A stretch of DNA of 64,000 nucleotides from Brachyspira sp949287565 (lineage in GTDB: Bacteria > Spirochaetota > Brachyspiria > Brachyspirales > Brachyspiraceae). Both the position numbers and the translations under genes were made by a program. The stretch lies in NCBI RefSeq assembly GCF_036997615.1, contig NZ_JAWLQA010000002.1, one strand, 5' to 3'. The notes beneath the pieces are model-generated. The model saw nothing but the letters and a program-made list of their open reading frames with translations, made no database searches and was not told the origin of the DNA. This document shows, piece by piece, positions 1-8,360 of this stretch. Each line of letters starts with the position of its first letter. Position 1 is the first letter of the stretch.

Positions 1-33
1 ATAGTATATTTATCATAGTTTTAATGTCCTATT

Positions 34-122
34 ATTGTTATGCTCGTCGACGAAGTCCACCTACGGGTAGGTGTCGCCTACAATAACCTACTTGGTGGCT
101 ACGACTCGCTTTTTATTTTTTA
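34..122. repeat. Dispersed hairpin repeat related to the lrgAB array (B-type unit)
   Basis: The stretch begins with attgttatgctcg, contains cctacttggtggct and ends in ctcgctttttatt. This is the same order of motifs as the B units at 51.5-51.9 kb (attgctatgttcg, gcctacttggttggct, ggttcacttttt). It holds a 7-bp perfect inverted repeat, CACCTAC/GTAGGTG. It is far richer in G+C than its surroundings. The window starts just upstream, so the full extent of this locus is unknown. No coding potential was recognised. Confidence 0.6.
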
Positions 123-264
123 TTATTGTTAATATCACTAATATAAGTTTATATATTAATTATACTATTAATTTTTTAAAGCAATAATACTAATAAAAAT
201 ATATTTGTCAATATTAATTATTGATAAACAATTTTTAATATTTTCTATTTAGCTTTAATTACAT

Positions 265-577
265 ACCCGCCCTTTATTCTTTATTGTTTAATTTAGGATT
301 TTTGATTTTTATTATCTTTATAACTTTATCAGAAATTACAGCAATCACCCAAGTTTTTATTAGATTTAGAATTTTATTCAACGCACGGTGAATAAAATTT
401 TATATATAAAAAAATTAACGTTCAAAATTAATTCATGTTTTTAATTTTGTTTAACGTGCGGTGAAGATATTATAACTTTAAATAAATTTCGGGTGGGCAT
501 TATAATGCCAGTAAAAGCTAATAAAGAAAAATAGCATAAAATAACCAATGATAGTTATAAATGAAAATGGGAGGGAA
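265..577. repeat. 313-bp nested inverted-repeat element, copy 1
   Basis: One of three copies in this window, all about 313 bp. G+C-rich motifs sit in A+T-rich sequence in a fixed order: cccgccctttat at the left edge, a cacccaa box (about 342-352), CGCACG (382-387), CGTGCG (455-460), gggtgggc (491-498) and a degenerate gggaggg right edge (about 569-575). The motifs pair as three nested inverted repeats, so the element could fold into one long interrupted hairpin. It ends directly against the stop codon of the minus-strand ATPase gene at 578. No ORF of note lies inside. Its function is unknown. Confidence 0.75.
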
Positions 578-1585
578 TTATAATAATTCCTTTACATTAT
601 CAATATTATAATTATAAGATTTAAAACCTTCTTCTTCAGTATTTGCTATGTTTATAATGTTTATTGAGTCTTTTATATCATTAAACTCTTCACTATCGTT
701 TACTGTTTCATGTAAAAGTTTTAATGTTTCATAATTATTGATTGTGAAAAACATTTGCATATCATTGTTTCTGCTTAAATTTAAAATGCTTTTAAATAAA
801 TATTTAGCTGTTTCATTGTCTAAAGAGCTAGCTATATCATCTGCTAAAATCACATTATTTCTATTTGCAGCTATTGGAAGTATTATAGATAAATATTTTT
901 TTAATCCTTCTCCCATTAAATTCAATATTACTAATTTATTCATTCCTTCAATATTAATATAAATATCATTGTTAAGCACACTTATTGATTTTATATTTTT
1001 ATTGAAAAATGAAAGCATTTCTATTATAGGCTCTTCATCTTTATTTTTTAAAATTTCTATTAAATATGCTGTTAATGTATTATATTCTATATTACTTGTT
1101 ATATATGTTTCTTCTCTATTTCCTACATTATCAGTTTTTTTATTCATCATATATATAGTATTATTTATATTTGGAATATTTAATTTTTTTTCTTCTATAG
1201 AGGCAGAATCATCATTATTTATTATGGTATTATAGTTTAATTCTATATTATCATCTTTAGGTATTTTATTATCTTTTAATACTGGGCTAATATTTATATT
1301 GTAGCTTGTATTATCATATTTATTATAATTAAAATTTATATTGTTGTTATAATCAAAATTATAAAATAATGTTTTTATTTCAGTTTTATTTTCTTTGAAT
1401 CGGCTAATAGTTTTTATATTCTCTATTACATTAATACGGGATTCTGATAAAATAAGCATTAAGGCTTCAAGTATAGTAGTTTTTCCTGAATTATTTTTTC
1501 CTACTAAGAAATTTATTTTTTTTATATCATCTATTTTAATTTTGTTAAAACATTTGAAATTTTCTATATATAAGTCTTTAATCAT
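578..1585 (-). CDS. AAA-family ATPase (AAA_15/AAA_21, OLD-like), function unknown
   Basis: Encodes about 335 residues. The N-terminus (MIKDLYIENFKCF) is typical of RecF/OLD-type ATPases, followed by a Walker A loop GKNNSGKTT at residues 29-37. Near residue 255 a Walker B-like VILADD is followed by SSLD, so Asp stands where the catalytic Glu normally is. A GEGLKKYLS stretch just before it resembles an ABC signature. Roughly residues 80-150 are an Asn-rich, low-complexity insert. An in-frame ATG 12 nt upstream (1597) is possible; neither start has a strong ribosome-binding site. No nuclease, helicase or toxin partner lies beside it, so a defence role cannot be argued from context. Confidence 0.75.
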   Translation of the reverse strand: MIKDLYIENFKCFNKIKIDDIKKINFLVGKNNSGKTTILEALMLILSESRINVIENIKTISRFKENKTEIKTLFYNFDYNNNINFNYNKYDNTSYNINISPVLKDNKIPKDDNIELNYNTIINNDDSASIEEKKLNIPNINNTIYMMNKKTDNVGNREETYITSNIEYNTLTAYLIEILKNKDEEPIIEMLSFFNKNIKSISVLNNDIYINIEGMNKLVILNLMGEGLKKYLSIILPIAANRNNVILADDIASSLDNETAKYLFKSILNLSRNNDMQMFFTINNYETLKLLHETVNDSEEFNDIKDSINIINIANTEEEGFKSYNYNIDNVKELL

Positions 1586-1660
1586 AATAAAATCCATTGA
1601 ATTTAAATTAATCTAAAATTAAATATCGGAGTTTTGAGAAAAAAATACAGTTTATTAATT

Positions 1661-1688
1661 TTTACATTTATAAATTATATGCTATAAT
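1661..1688 (+). promoter_or_regulatory. Sigma-70 type promoter for hisA
   Basis: TTTACA at 1661-1666 and TATAAT at 1683-1688 are separated by 16 bp. The -10 matches the consensus exactly and lies about 38 bp before the hisA start codon. Confidence 0.6.
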
Positions 1689-1726
1689 AAATACTATTGT
1701 AAATATAATATTTTAGGGGATTGAAA

Positions 1727-2443
1727 ATGTATATATTGCCTGCGATAGATTTGAAAAACGGAGAGGTGGTACGGCTTGTAGAAGGCGATTATGATAATAA
1801 AACAACTTACTTTAAAGATCCTTTGGAGGTTTTGGATTTTTTTATTGAAAGCGGAAGCAGCTATTTGCATGTTGTTGATTTAGATGGAGCAAGCGACGGA
1901 GAAACTATCAATTTTAAAACAATAGAAAAAATAATAAAAAAATGCGATTTATTTGTAGAAGTAGGCGGCGGTATAAGAAATGAGGAAACTATAAAGAAAT
2001 ATTTGGATATAGGTGTTAAAAGAACAATATTAGGAACTGCCGCTGTTGAAAATATTGATTTTACTAATAATATGATTAATAAGTATAAAGATCATATAGC
2101 AGTTTCTATAGATTCAAGAGATAGAATGATAGCTGTTAAGGGTTGGAAAGAGATAAAAAAAGAAGATTCTGTTGAATTTTGTATTAAATTGGATAGCATG
2201 GGAATAGATACTATTATATATACAGATATTTCAAAAGACGGTAAACTTTCCGGTACTAATTTGGATATTTATAAAGAGTTAAGAGAAAAAATTTCATGCA
2301 ATATCATAGCTTCAGGCGGTGTTACTTTTGAAGAAGAAATTATAAAATTAAGGGATATGAAAATTAATGGTGCTATAGTTGGAAAAGCTATATATGAAGG
2401 TAAAATGGATTTAAAAAGAATAATAGAAATAGCAAAGCAGTAA
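1727..2443 (+). CDS. hisA: 1-(5-phosphoribosyl)-5-[(5-phosphoribosylamino)methylideneamino]imidazole-4-carboxamide isomerase (HisA)
   Basis: Encodes 238 residues, the usual length for HisA. It catalyses the Amadori isomerisation of ProFAR to PRFAR in histidine biosynthesis, in the cytoplasm. The PAIDLKNG opening carries the first catalytic Asp, and YTDISKDGKLSGTN the second. ASGGV and GAIVGKAIYEGK are the half-barrel phosphate loops. The start is the ATG at 1727: AGGGGA at 1715-1720 sits 6 nt upstream of it, whereas the in-frame TTG at 1721 touches that site. No other histidine gene lies in this window, so it is isolated here. The identification is firm. Confidence 0.95.
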   Translation: MYILPAIDLKNGEVVRLVEGDYDNKTTYFKDPLEVLDFFIESGSSYLHVVDLDGASDGETINFKTIEKIIKKCDLFVEVGGGIRNEETIKKYLDIGVKRTILGTAAVENIDFTNNMINKYKDHIAVSIDSRDRMIAVKGWKEIKKEDSVEFCIKLDSMGIDTIIYTDISKDGKLSGTNLDIYKELREKISCNIIASGGVTFEEEIIKLRDMKINGAIVGKAIYEGKMDLKRIIEIAKQ

Positions 2444-2490
2444 TTTTATGTTGTAATAATAGTGCCATATATAATTGCTAAATTTTTTTA

Positions 2491-3090
2491 GGGGGATTAT
2501 AAAAATTGTGAGCGTCTAGCAAATTTATTTGCTAGAGTTTGATTAGCGAACAATTTTTATTAGCAATATTTTTATATGCAGTTATTAATTTTTTGGGGGG
2601 ATTATAAAAGTTGTGAGTGTATATCAAATTTATTTGCTAGAGTTTGATTAGCGAACAATTTTTATTAGCAATATTTTTATATGCAGTTATTAATTTTTTG
2701 GGGGTATCATAAAAATTGTGAGCGTCTAGCAAATTTATTTGCTAGAGTTGATTAGCGAACAATTTTTATTAGCAATAATATTATATGTAATTATTAATTT
2801 TTAGGGGGATTATAAAAATTGTGAGCGTCTAGCAAATTTATTTGCTAGAGTTGATTAGCGAACAATTTTTATTAGCAATAATATTATATGCAGTTATTAA
2901 TTTTTTGGGGGGATTATAAAAGTTGTGAGTGTATATCAAATTTATTTGCTAGAGTTGATTAGCGAACAATTTTTATTAGCAATAATATTATATGTGATTA
3001 TTAATTTTTAGGGGGATTATAAAAATTGTGAGCGTCTAGCAAATTTATTTGCTAGAGTTGATTAGCGAACAATTTTTATTAGCAATAATA
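2491..3090. repeat. Tandem array of six ~104-bp hairpin units upstream of the FkbM methyltransferase gene
   Basis: Units begin at 2491, 2596, 2700, 2804, 2908 and 3011, giving periods of 105, 104, 104, 104 and 103 bp. The last unit is cut short by the methyltransferase start codon at 3090. Each starts with an SD-like gggggatt and carries an 11-bp inverted repeat (ATAAAAATTGT/ACAATTTTTAT; 3019-3029 and 3069-3079 in the last unit). Inside it most units have a second perfect stem, CTAGCAAA/TTTGCTAG with a TTTA loop. Units 2 and 5 read gtgtatatc instead of gcgtctagc and lose the inner stem. No spacers separate the units. It could be a structured leader, a small-RNA array or a variable-number repeat; the sequence alone cannot decide. 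Confidence 0.9.
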
Positions 3091-4046
3091 TGAATAATAT
3101 ATTGGAAGAATGTAGAAAGATAGTAAATAAAAACTTCAGTAAAGAAGAAATAGAAAAAATAGAAAGTAATGATAATTTTATAAAAGCTATGATGAATGAA
3201 GAAAATAATAATAGCTTTGATATTTTTTATAATATGCTTAAAGATTCTTTTTCAAAAGAAATTTTTAAAAAAGTTATAAAATACAGATACATGCTTTCAT
3301 TTCATAAAGATGTTCATATGAATTTTAAGAAAGAAGTTTTATTTAGTTTTAAATATGGCATAATATCTACTTATAATTGGATTATGAGTATGATTTCTTT
3401 TTTAATTTTTAATAGGATATTTTTGCCTAAAGAGATAGGTGCTTTTGCTCTATTTCATATATTTAAAATGAAGCAATATGATATAAAGGATATTTTTGAG
3501 GTAAGAAATGATAGTGTGGTATTTGATGTTGGTGCTTGGAAAGGTGATACGGCTTATTTCTTTTCAAAAAAATGTAATGATGATGCAAAAATATATGCTT
3601 TTGAACCTGATGCAAATGCTTTTGAAATATTAAAAATTATGAAAGAAAAATATAAATTAAATAATGTTATTTTAGAAAATATTCTTTTTTCTAATAGAAA
3701 TGAAACTATTGATTTTGTTTCTATGATACCAAATACTCCTATTGTTAAGATGAATGCCACTACAATAGATGAATTTGTTGAAAGTAATAATATAAAAAGA
3801 ATAGATTATTTAAAAATGGATGTTGAAGGAGCTGAGAAACATATATTAGAAGGGGCTGTAAATACAATAAAAAAATTTCGTCCATCTCTTGCTATTGCCA
3901 TATATCATGGAGGAGAGCTTTTTATGGAGGATTTTTATAAAGTACCAATATTCATAAAAGAAATAACAGAAAATTACGAATATTATATAAGAACATTTTC
4001 TCCTTGGGGAGGAGAGACAATACTTTTTTGTATACCTAAAAAATAA
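3090..4046 (+). CDS. FkbM-family SAM-dependent methyltransferase
   Basis: Encodes 318 residues. A helical N-terminal part of about 145 residues precedes a Rossmann methyltransferase domain: VVFDVGAWKGDTA (SAM-binding motif I), AFEPDANAFEIL (acidic end of strand 2) and the FkbM hallmark DYLKMDVEGAEKHILEGA. FkbM enzymes usually O-methylate sugars or small metabolites; the substrate here is unknown. The ATG lies at the very end of the last tandem unit (attagcaataATATG), with no ribosome-binding site within 15 nt and an in-frame stop about 20 nt upstream. Translation therefore starts from repeat-derived sequence. Confidence 0.85.
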   Translation: MNNILEECRKIVNKNFSKEEIEKIESNDNFIKAMMNEENNNSFDIFYNMLKDSFSKEIFKKVIKYRYMLSFHKDVHMNFKKEVLFSFKYGIISTYNWIMSMISFLIFNRIFLPKEIGAFALFHIFKMKQYDIKDIFEVRNDSVVFDVGAWKGDTAYFFSKKCNDDAKIYAFEPDANAFEILKIMKEKYKLNNVILENILFSNRNETIDFVSMIPNTPIVKMNATTIDEFVESNNIKRIDYLKMDVEGAEKHILEGAVNTIKKFRPSLAIAIYHGGELFMEDFYKVPIFIKEITENYEYYIRTFSPWGGETILFCIPKK

Positions 4047-4133
4047 AATTATGTTATAATTATTGCAGGCTAGTATATAATATTGACTTTTTATAACTAA
4101 ACTTATAAAATGAAACTTTAGGAGATTAAATTT

Positions 4134-4643
4134 ATGGCAAGAAAAGACATGATAAACAGTGTTATAGGAGATGGTTCGTCTTTTAAAGGAACTTTTATCG
4201 TAAAGGGTTCTTTTCAAATAGATGGAAAATTCGAAGGTGAATTAAAGATAGACGGACATTTAATTATAGGGCCTAATGGTAAGGTAAAAACAAGCACTAT
4301 TATAACAGAAAGTATCACAATAGCTGGTACTTTAATCGGTAATATTGCAGCTCAAAAAGAAGTTATATTGATAGAAACAGGAAGAGTTTTAGGTAATATA
4401 GAGGCTCCTAAAATAGATGTAGGAGAAGGTGCTGTTATACAGGGAGAAATGACTATTACAGGCGGACAGAAAAAAGATATTACAAAAGTAGTGCATGAAT
4501 CTTTTACAGGCATAAAAATTGAAGATGAGATGTCAGAAAATAATAATACTTCTGATAATGGTTTATCATCAAATAGTAATACCTATAATACTTATGACTC
4601 TTATAATACAGATAATAATAATTCAAATAATAGTATTTTTTAA
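4134..4643 (+). CDS. Bactofilin (polymer-forming cytoskeletal protein)
   Basis: Encodes 169 residues. The central stretch (residues about 12-112) shows the short, Gly-rich, repeating beta-helix pattern of bactofilins, for example VIGDGSSFKGTF, GSFQIDGKFEGELKIDG and LIGNIAAQKEVIL. Bactofilins self-assemble into nucleotide-free filaments at the inner membrane and help set cell shape; in helical bacteria they often act with peptidoglycan-modifying enzymes. The C-terminal 40 residues are a disordered Asn/Ser/Thr/Tyr-rich tail. A clear AGGAG precedes the ATG. map follows 17 bp downstream on the same strand, suggesting co-transcription. Confidence 0.9.
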   Translation: MARKDMINSVIGDGSSFKGTFIVKGSFQIDGKFEGELKIDGHLIIGPNGKVKTSTIITESITIAGTLIGNIAAQKEVILIETGRVLGNIEAPKIDVGEGAVIQGEMTITGGQKKDITKVVHESFTGIKIEDEMSENNNTSDNGLSSNSNTYNTYDSYNTDNNNSNNSIF

Positions 4644-4660
4644 TTAAGGTGTATTCATAA

Positions 4661-5452
4661 ATGGCTATAAAAATAAAAACACAAGCTGAAATAAATTTAA
4701 TGCGTGAAAGCGGACATATATTGGCTAATGTATTTAAAGAGGTTGAAAAGATAATTCAGCCTGGAATCTCTACTAAAGAAATAGATAAATTTGTTTATGA
4801 TTATATAAGAAAACATAATGCCAAACCTTCATTTAAAGGATATGGTAATCCTCCTTTTCCGGGTTCTATATGTTCTTCTATAAATAATGAAGTAATACAT
4901 GGAATACCAAGCAAAAAGAAAATTTTAAAAGATGGAGATATAATAGGTCTTGATATAGGCGTATATTATAAAGGATACCATTCAGACAGAGCATTTACTT
5001 TCAAAGTAGGAAATGTATCAGAAGAGGCTTCAAGATTGATTGAAGTTACTATGCAGTCATTTTTTAATGGTGTAAAAAAGATAAAAGACGGAGTTCATTT
5101 GGGTGATGTTTCTCATGCTATTCAGAAAACGGCTGAAGATGCAGGCTATTCTCTTGTTAGAGAGTTTCAAGGTCATGGAGTAGGTGCTAATTTGCATGAG
5201 GAGCCTGCTGTACCAAATAGGGGAAAAGAAGGAGCAGGACCTATACTTAAAACTAATATGGTTATAGCAATAGAGCCTATGGTTAATATGGGGCATCATG
5301 CGATTTTAATAGAAGATGATGATTGGACTATCATAACTAGGGACGGTTCTCTATCGGCACATTATGAGCATACAGTGGCTGTCAAAGAAGATGGTGTTGA
5401 AATACTCACCGCTTTAGAAGATGATGAGATAGTAAAAAAATATCTTGCTTGA
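4661..5452 (+). CDS. map: Methionine aminopeptidase type I
   Basis: Encodes 263 residues. It removes the initiator Met from nascent proteins. All five metal ligands are present: D98, D109, H172, E205 and E236, plus the substrate-binding H80 (NNEVIHGIP). These match the E. coli enzyme with an offset of one residue. The protein lacks an N-terminal zinc extension, so it is the short bacterial class. AAGGTG lies upstream of the ATG. A strong intrinsic terminator follows at 5461-5497, closing a bactofilin-map transcript. Confidence 0.97.
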   Translation: MAIKIKTQAEINLMRESGHILANVFKEVEKIIQPGISTKEIDKFVYDYIRKHNAKPSFKGYGNPPFPGSICSSINNEVIHGIPSKKKILKDGDIIGLDIGVYYKGYHSDRAFTFKVGNVSEEASRLIEVTMQSFFNGVKKIKDGVHLGDVSHAIQKTAEDAGYSLVREFQGHGVGANLHEEPAVPNRGKEGAGPILKTNMVIAIEPMVNMGHHAILIEDDDWTIITRDGSLSAHYEHTVAVKEDGVEILTALEDDEIVKKYLA

Positions 5453-5460
5453 TGAATTAA

Positions 5461-5497
5461 AAACTCTATTTAATTTTATTAAATAGAGTTTTTTTTT
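5461..5497 (+). terminator. Intrinsic terminator after map
   Basis: A perfect 12-bp stem (5461-5472 with 5480-5491), a 7-nt loop and a run of nine T. It lies 8 bp beyond the map stop codon. Confidence 0.9.
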
Positions 5498-5533
5498 GTT
5501 TTATTTAAAAATAAAAAAATAAGGATATAAATT

Positions 5534-7312
5534 ATGGCTGTTTTTGAAGTTAAAGAAGAATTTATTTTAAATGGAAAACCTATAAAACTTTTATCAGGAG
5601 CTATTCATTATTTTAGATTTGTTCAAGAGTATTGGGAGGATTGTCTTTATAATTTGAAGGCAGCCGGATTTAATACTGTTGAAACATATATACCTTGGAA
5701 TATTCATGAGATAGATGAAGGAGTTTTCGATTTTTCAGGTAATAAAGATATAGCCTCTTTTATTAAACTTGCTCAGAAAATGGATTTATTGGTTATATTA
5801 AGACCTACTCCTTATATATGTGCTGAGTGGGAATTCGGAGGACTTCCAGCATGGCTTTTAAGATATGATAATATGAAAGTTCGTACTAATACAGAATTAT
5901 TTTTAAGTAAAGTTGATGCTTATTATAAAGAATTATTTAAACAAATTGCAGATTTACAAATTACTAGAAATGGTCCTGTAATTATGATGCAAATTGAAAA
6001 TGAATACGGTTCTTTTGGTAATGATAAAGAGTATCTTAAAGCTTTAAAAAATCTTATGATTAAGCATGGTGCTGAAGTGCCTTTATTTACTTCAGATGGA
6101 GCTTGGGATGCTGTTTTAGAGGCAGGAACATTGGTAGATGATGGAATATTGGCTACTGTTAATTTTGGTTCTCAAGCTAAAGAAAGTTTTGATGCTACGG
6201 AAAAATTCTTTGAAAGAAAAGGTATAAAAAATCCATTAATGTGCATGGAATTTTGGGATGGTTGGTTTAATTTATGGAAAGAGCCTATAATCAAAAGAGA
6301 TGCTGACGATTTCATTATGGAAGTAAAAGAAATTGTAAAAAGAGGCAGTATAAATTTATATATGTTTATAGGAGGAACTAATTTCGGTTTTTATAATGGT
6401 ACTTCTGTAACAGGTTATACTGATTTTCCTCAAATTACCTCTTATGATTATGATGCAGTTCTTACTGAATGGGGAGAGCCTACAGAGAAATTTTATAAAC
6501 TCCAGAAACTTATAAATGAATTATTCCCTGAAATAAAAACTTTTGAGCCTAGAGATCATAAAAGAGCAGATTTTGGAGAAGCAAAACTAAAAGATAAAAC
6601 TTCATTATTTTCAGTAATAGATAAAATATCAAAATGTCAGAAAAGCGATGCACCTATAACTATGGAAAAAGCAGGCAGCGGATATGGCTATATGCTTTAT
6701 AGAACTACAGTAAAAGGTTTTGATAATAATATGAATGTAAGGGCAGTAGGAGCTTCAGACAGGGTTCATTTCTATTTGAATGGCGAATATAAAGGTGTAA
6801 AATATCAAGATGAGCTTATAGAGCCTATTGAAATGCATTTTAATAATGGTGATAATGTATTAGAATTATTGGTTGAAAATGTAGGACGTGTTAATTATGG
6901 TTATAAACTTCAGGAATGCAGTCAGGTTAAGGGTATTCGTATAGGAGTTATGGCTGATATACATTTTGAAACAGGCTGGGAGCAGTATGCATTACCTCTT
7001 GATAATATAAAAGATGTAGATTTCAGCTCAAAATGGATAGAAAATACTCCTTCATTCTACCGTTATGAATTTGATGTTAAAGAGCCTGCAGATACTTTCC
7101 TTGATTGTTCTAAACTTGGAAAAGGTGCAGCATTTATAAACGGCTTTAATTTAGGAAGATATTGGAGTGAAGGTCCTGTATGCTACTTATATATACCTGC
7201 TCCTCTTTTGAAAACTGGAAAAAACGAAATCATTATATTTGAAACAGATAATGTATTTACAGATAGTATAGCACTCAAAGATAAGCCAGTATATAAGGAA
7301 ATAAAAAAATAG
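5534..7312 (+). CDS. Glycoside hydrolase family 35 beta-galactosidase
   Basis: Encodes 592 residues. The N-terminal TIM barrel carries the GH35 signatures: SGAIHYFRF, GFNTVETYIPWNIHE, RPTPYICAEWEFGGLPAWL and QIENEYGSFG. E157 in NEYG is the expected acid/base and E239 in CMEFWDGW the expected nucleophile. The last ~230 residues are beta-sandwich modules, including the GAAFINGFNLGRYW motif common in this family. No signal peptide is visible, so it should act on galactosides after uptake. It stands alone between two terminator-bounded genes, with no sugar transporter or regulator nearby. Confidence 0.93.
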   Translation: MAVFEVKEEFILNGKPIKLLSGAIHYFRFVQEYWEDCLYNLKAAGFNTVETYIPWNIHEIDEGVFDFSGNKDIASFIKLAQKMDLLVILRPTPYICAEWEFGGLPAWLLRYDNMKVRTNTELFLSKVDAYYKELFKQIADLQITRNGPVIMMQIENEYGSFGNDKEYLKALKNLMIKHGAEVPLFTSDGAWDAVLEAGTLVDDGILATVNFGSQAKESFDATEKFFERKGIKNPLMCMEFWDGWFNLWKEPIIKRDADDFIMEVKEIVKRGSINLYMFIGGTNFGFYNGTSVTGYTDFPQITSYDYDAVLTEWGEPTEKFYKLQKLINELFPEIKTFEPRDHKRADFGEAKLKDKTSLFSVIDKISKCQKSDAPITMEKAGSGYGYMLYRTTVKGFDNNMNVRAVGASDRVHFYLNGEYKGVKYQDELIEPIEMHFNNGDNVLELLVENVGRVNYGYKLQECSQVKGIRIGVMADIHFETGWEQYALPLDNIKDVDFSSKWIENTPSFYRYEFDVKEPADTFLDCSKLGKGAAFINGFNLGRYWSEGPVCYLYIPAPLLKTGKNEIIIFETDNVFTDSIALKDKPVYKEIKK

Positions 7313-7375
7313 TATAATGTAAAAATTTATTATACCGATACTTTAGACAATAAAACTTTATTTTTGATTTAGCTT

Positions 7376-8206
7376 ATGAAACGTATATTTTTTATATTTA
7401 GTATATTAATATTGACTTGTTTATCAATATATGCTCAGGGACAATCCCTTAATACTCCTAATAGAACAGCAGATACTGTTAGAACTATGGAGATGGATAC
7501 AAATACCTATAAATCATTATTCAGCGGTAAATTAGAACCTGCTTGGGTATATATAGGAGAGGCAAAAAGAGCAATACATAATGGCGATATTCCTTATGCT
7601 TTATATATAATGAATAAAACTTTGATGTATTATCCTGATAATGCAGATGCACATTATTTTTTAGGTTTAATATATGAAAAAGAAGCCGGAAACCCAGCAG
7701 AACAGGGAGGAGCTGCTTCTTATCGTTTGGCTATAGAAGAGTATAAAAAAGCTATAAATTTGGCTACTAATCTTACAATACCTGCATATAAATTAGATGC
7801 ATATTTCAGTCTTTTATATATTTATGAAAAATTGATAGATGAAAATAATTATGCTGCTATAGAAAAAGAAATCATTGCTATGGCTGAAAATACATATAAA
7901 AATTATGAAAAGGGAAGAATATATTTCAAATTAGCAGAACATTATGGAAATAAGAATAGAGGTACTTCTGCTGTAGATTATTACAGACAGGCGTATATTA
8001 ATGGATACAGACAAAAATTATCTCTTTTCAGAATGTCTTTAATATATAGAAGAATGCGTAATTATGTACTAGAAAAAGAAACTTTAATGCTTGCTATTAA
8101 ATATGATTTTGATAATGTTGAGCCTAGCAATTTTGATGTTCAAAAGGCTATAGTTCAAAGATTAGAGGCATTGAAGAATGTACGAATACCTAAGAAATTA
8201 AATTAA
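7376..8206 (+). CDS. Exported TPR-repeat protein
   Basis: Encodes 276 residues. Residues 1-20 form a signal peptide (MKRIFFIFSILILTCLSIYA, likely cut before QGQ). From about residue 55 there are helical pairs with TPR character, such as ALYIMNKTLMYYPDNADAHYFLGLIYEKE and AIEEYKKAINLA. The rest is helical. TPR proteins scaffold protein complexes; in spirochaetes exported ones are common, but the partner is unknown. Only a weak ribosome-binding site precedes the ATG. A terminator follows at 8233-8272. Confidence 0.75.
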   Translation: MKRIFFIFSILILTCLSIYAQGQSLNTPNRTADTVRTMEMDTNTYKSLFSGKLEPAWVYIGEAKRAIHNGDIPYALYIMNKTLMYYPDNADAHYFLGLIYEKEAGNPAEQGGAASYRLAIEEYKKAINLATNLTIPAYKLDAYFSLLYIYEKLIDENNYAAIEKEIIAMAENTYKNYEKGRIYFKLAEHYGNKNRGTSAVDYYRQAYINGYRQKLSLFRMSLIYRRMRNYVLEKETLMLAIKYDFDNVEPSNFDVQKAIVQRLEALKNVRIPKKLN

Positions 8207-8232
8207 TTTTAGTTATCTTAATAATAAAATTA

Positions 8233-8272
8233 AAAAAGCAATGGTGTATTTGGCATCATTGCTTTTTATTTT
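8233..8272 (+). terminator. Intrinsic terminator after the TPR gene
   Basis: An inverted repeat (aaaaagcaatggtg with catcattgctttt, one mismatch) around a short loop, followed by T-rich sequence. Confidence 0.8.
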
Positions 8273-8360
8273 TTATAATTTTAACTATTTCTATTGAGAA
8301 AAAGTGCTTATTATATTAAAATATGATATTTAATAGTAAATAAATATTAAGAGATGTGAA

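Noticed and set aside
578..1585. Anti-phage (OLD/Gabija-type) defence system
   Set aside because: Only the ATPase is present; there is no TOPRIM domain in the protein and no UvrD-like or nuclease partner beside it.
738..1616. Plus-strand ORFs across 738-1616
   Set aside because: They lie opposite the AAA ATPase gene, are Ile/Phe-rich and have no start signals; they mirror its codons.
1721..1726. TTG at 1721 as the hisA start
   Set aside because: The ribosome-binding site AGGGGA ends at 1720, leaving no spacing; the ATG at 1727 fits.
2491..3090. Tandem array as a CRISPR locus
   Set aside because: Units are ~104 bp, adjoin without unique spacers, and no cas gene is nearby; the whole period is repeated.
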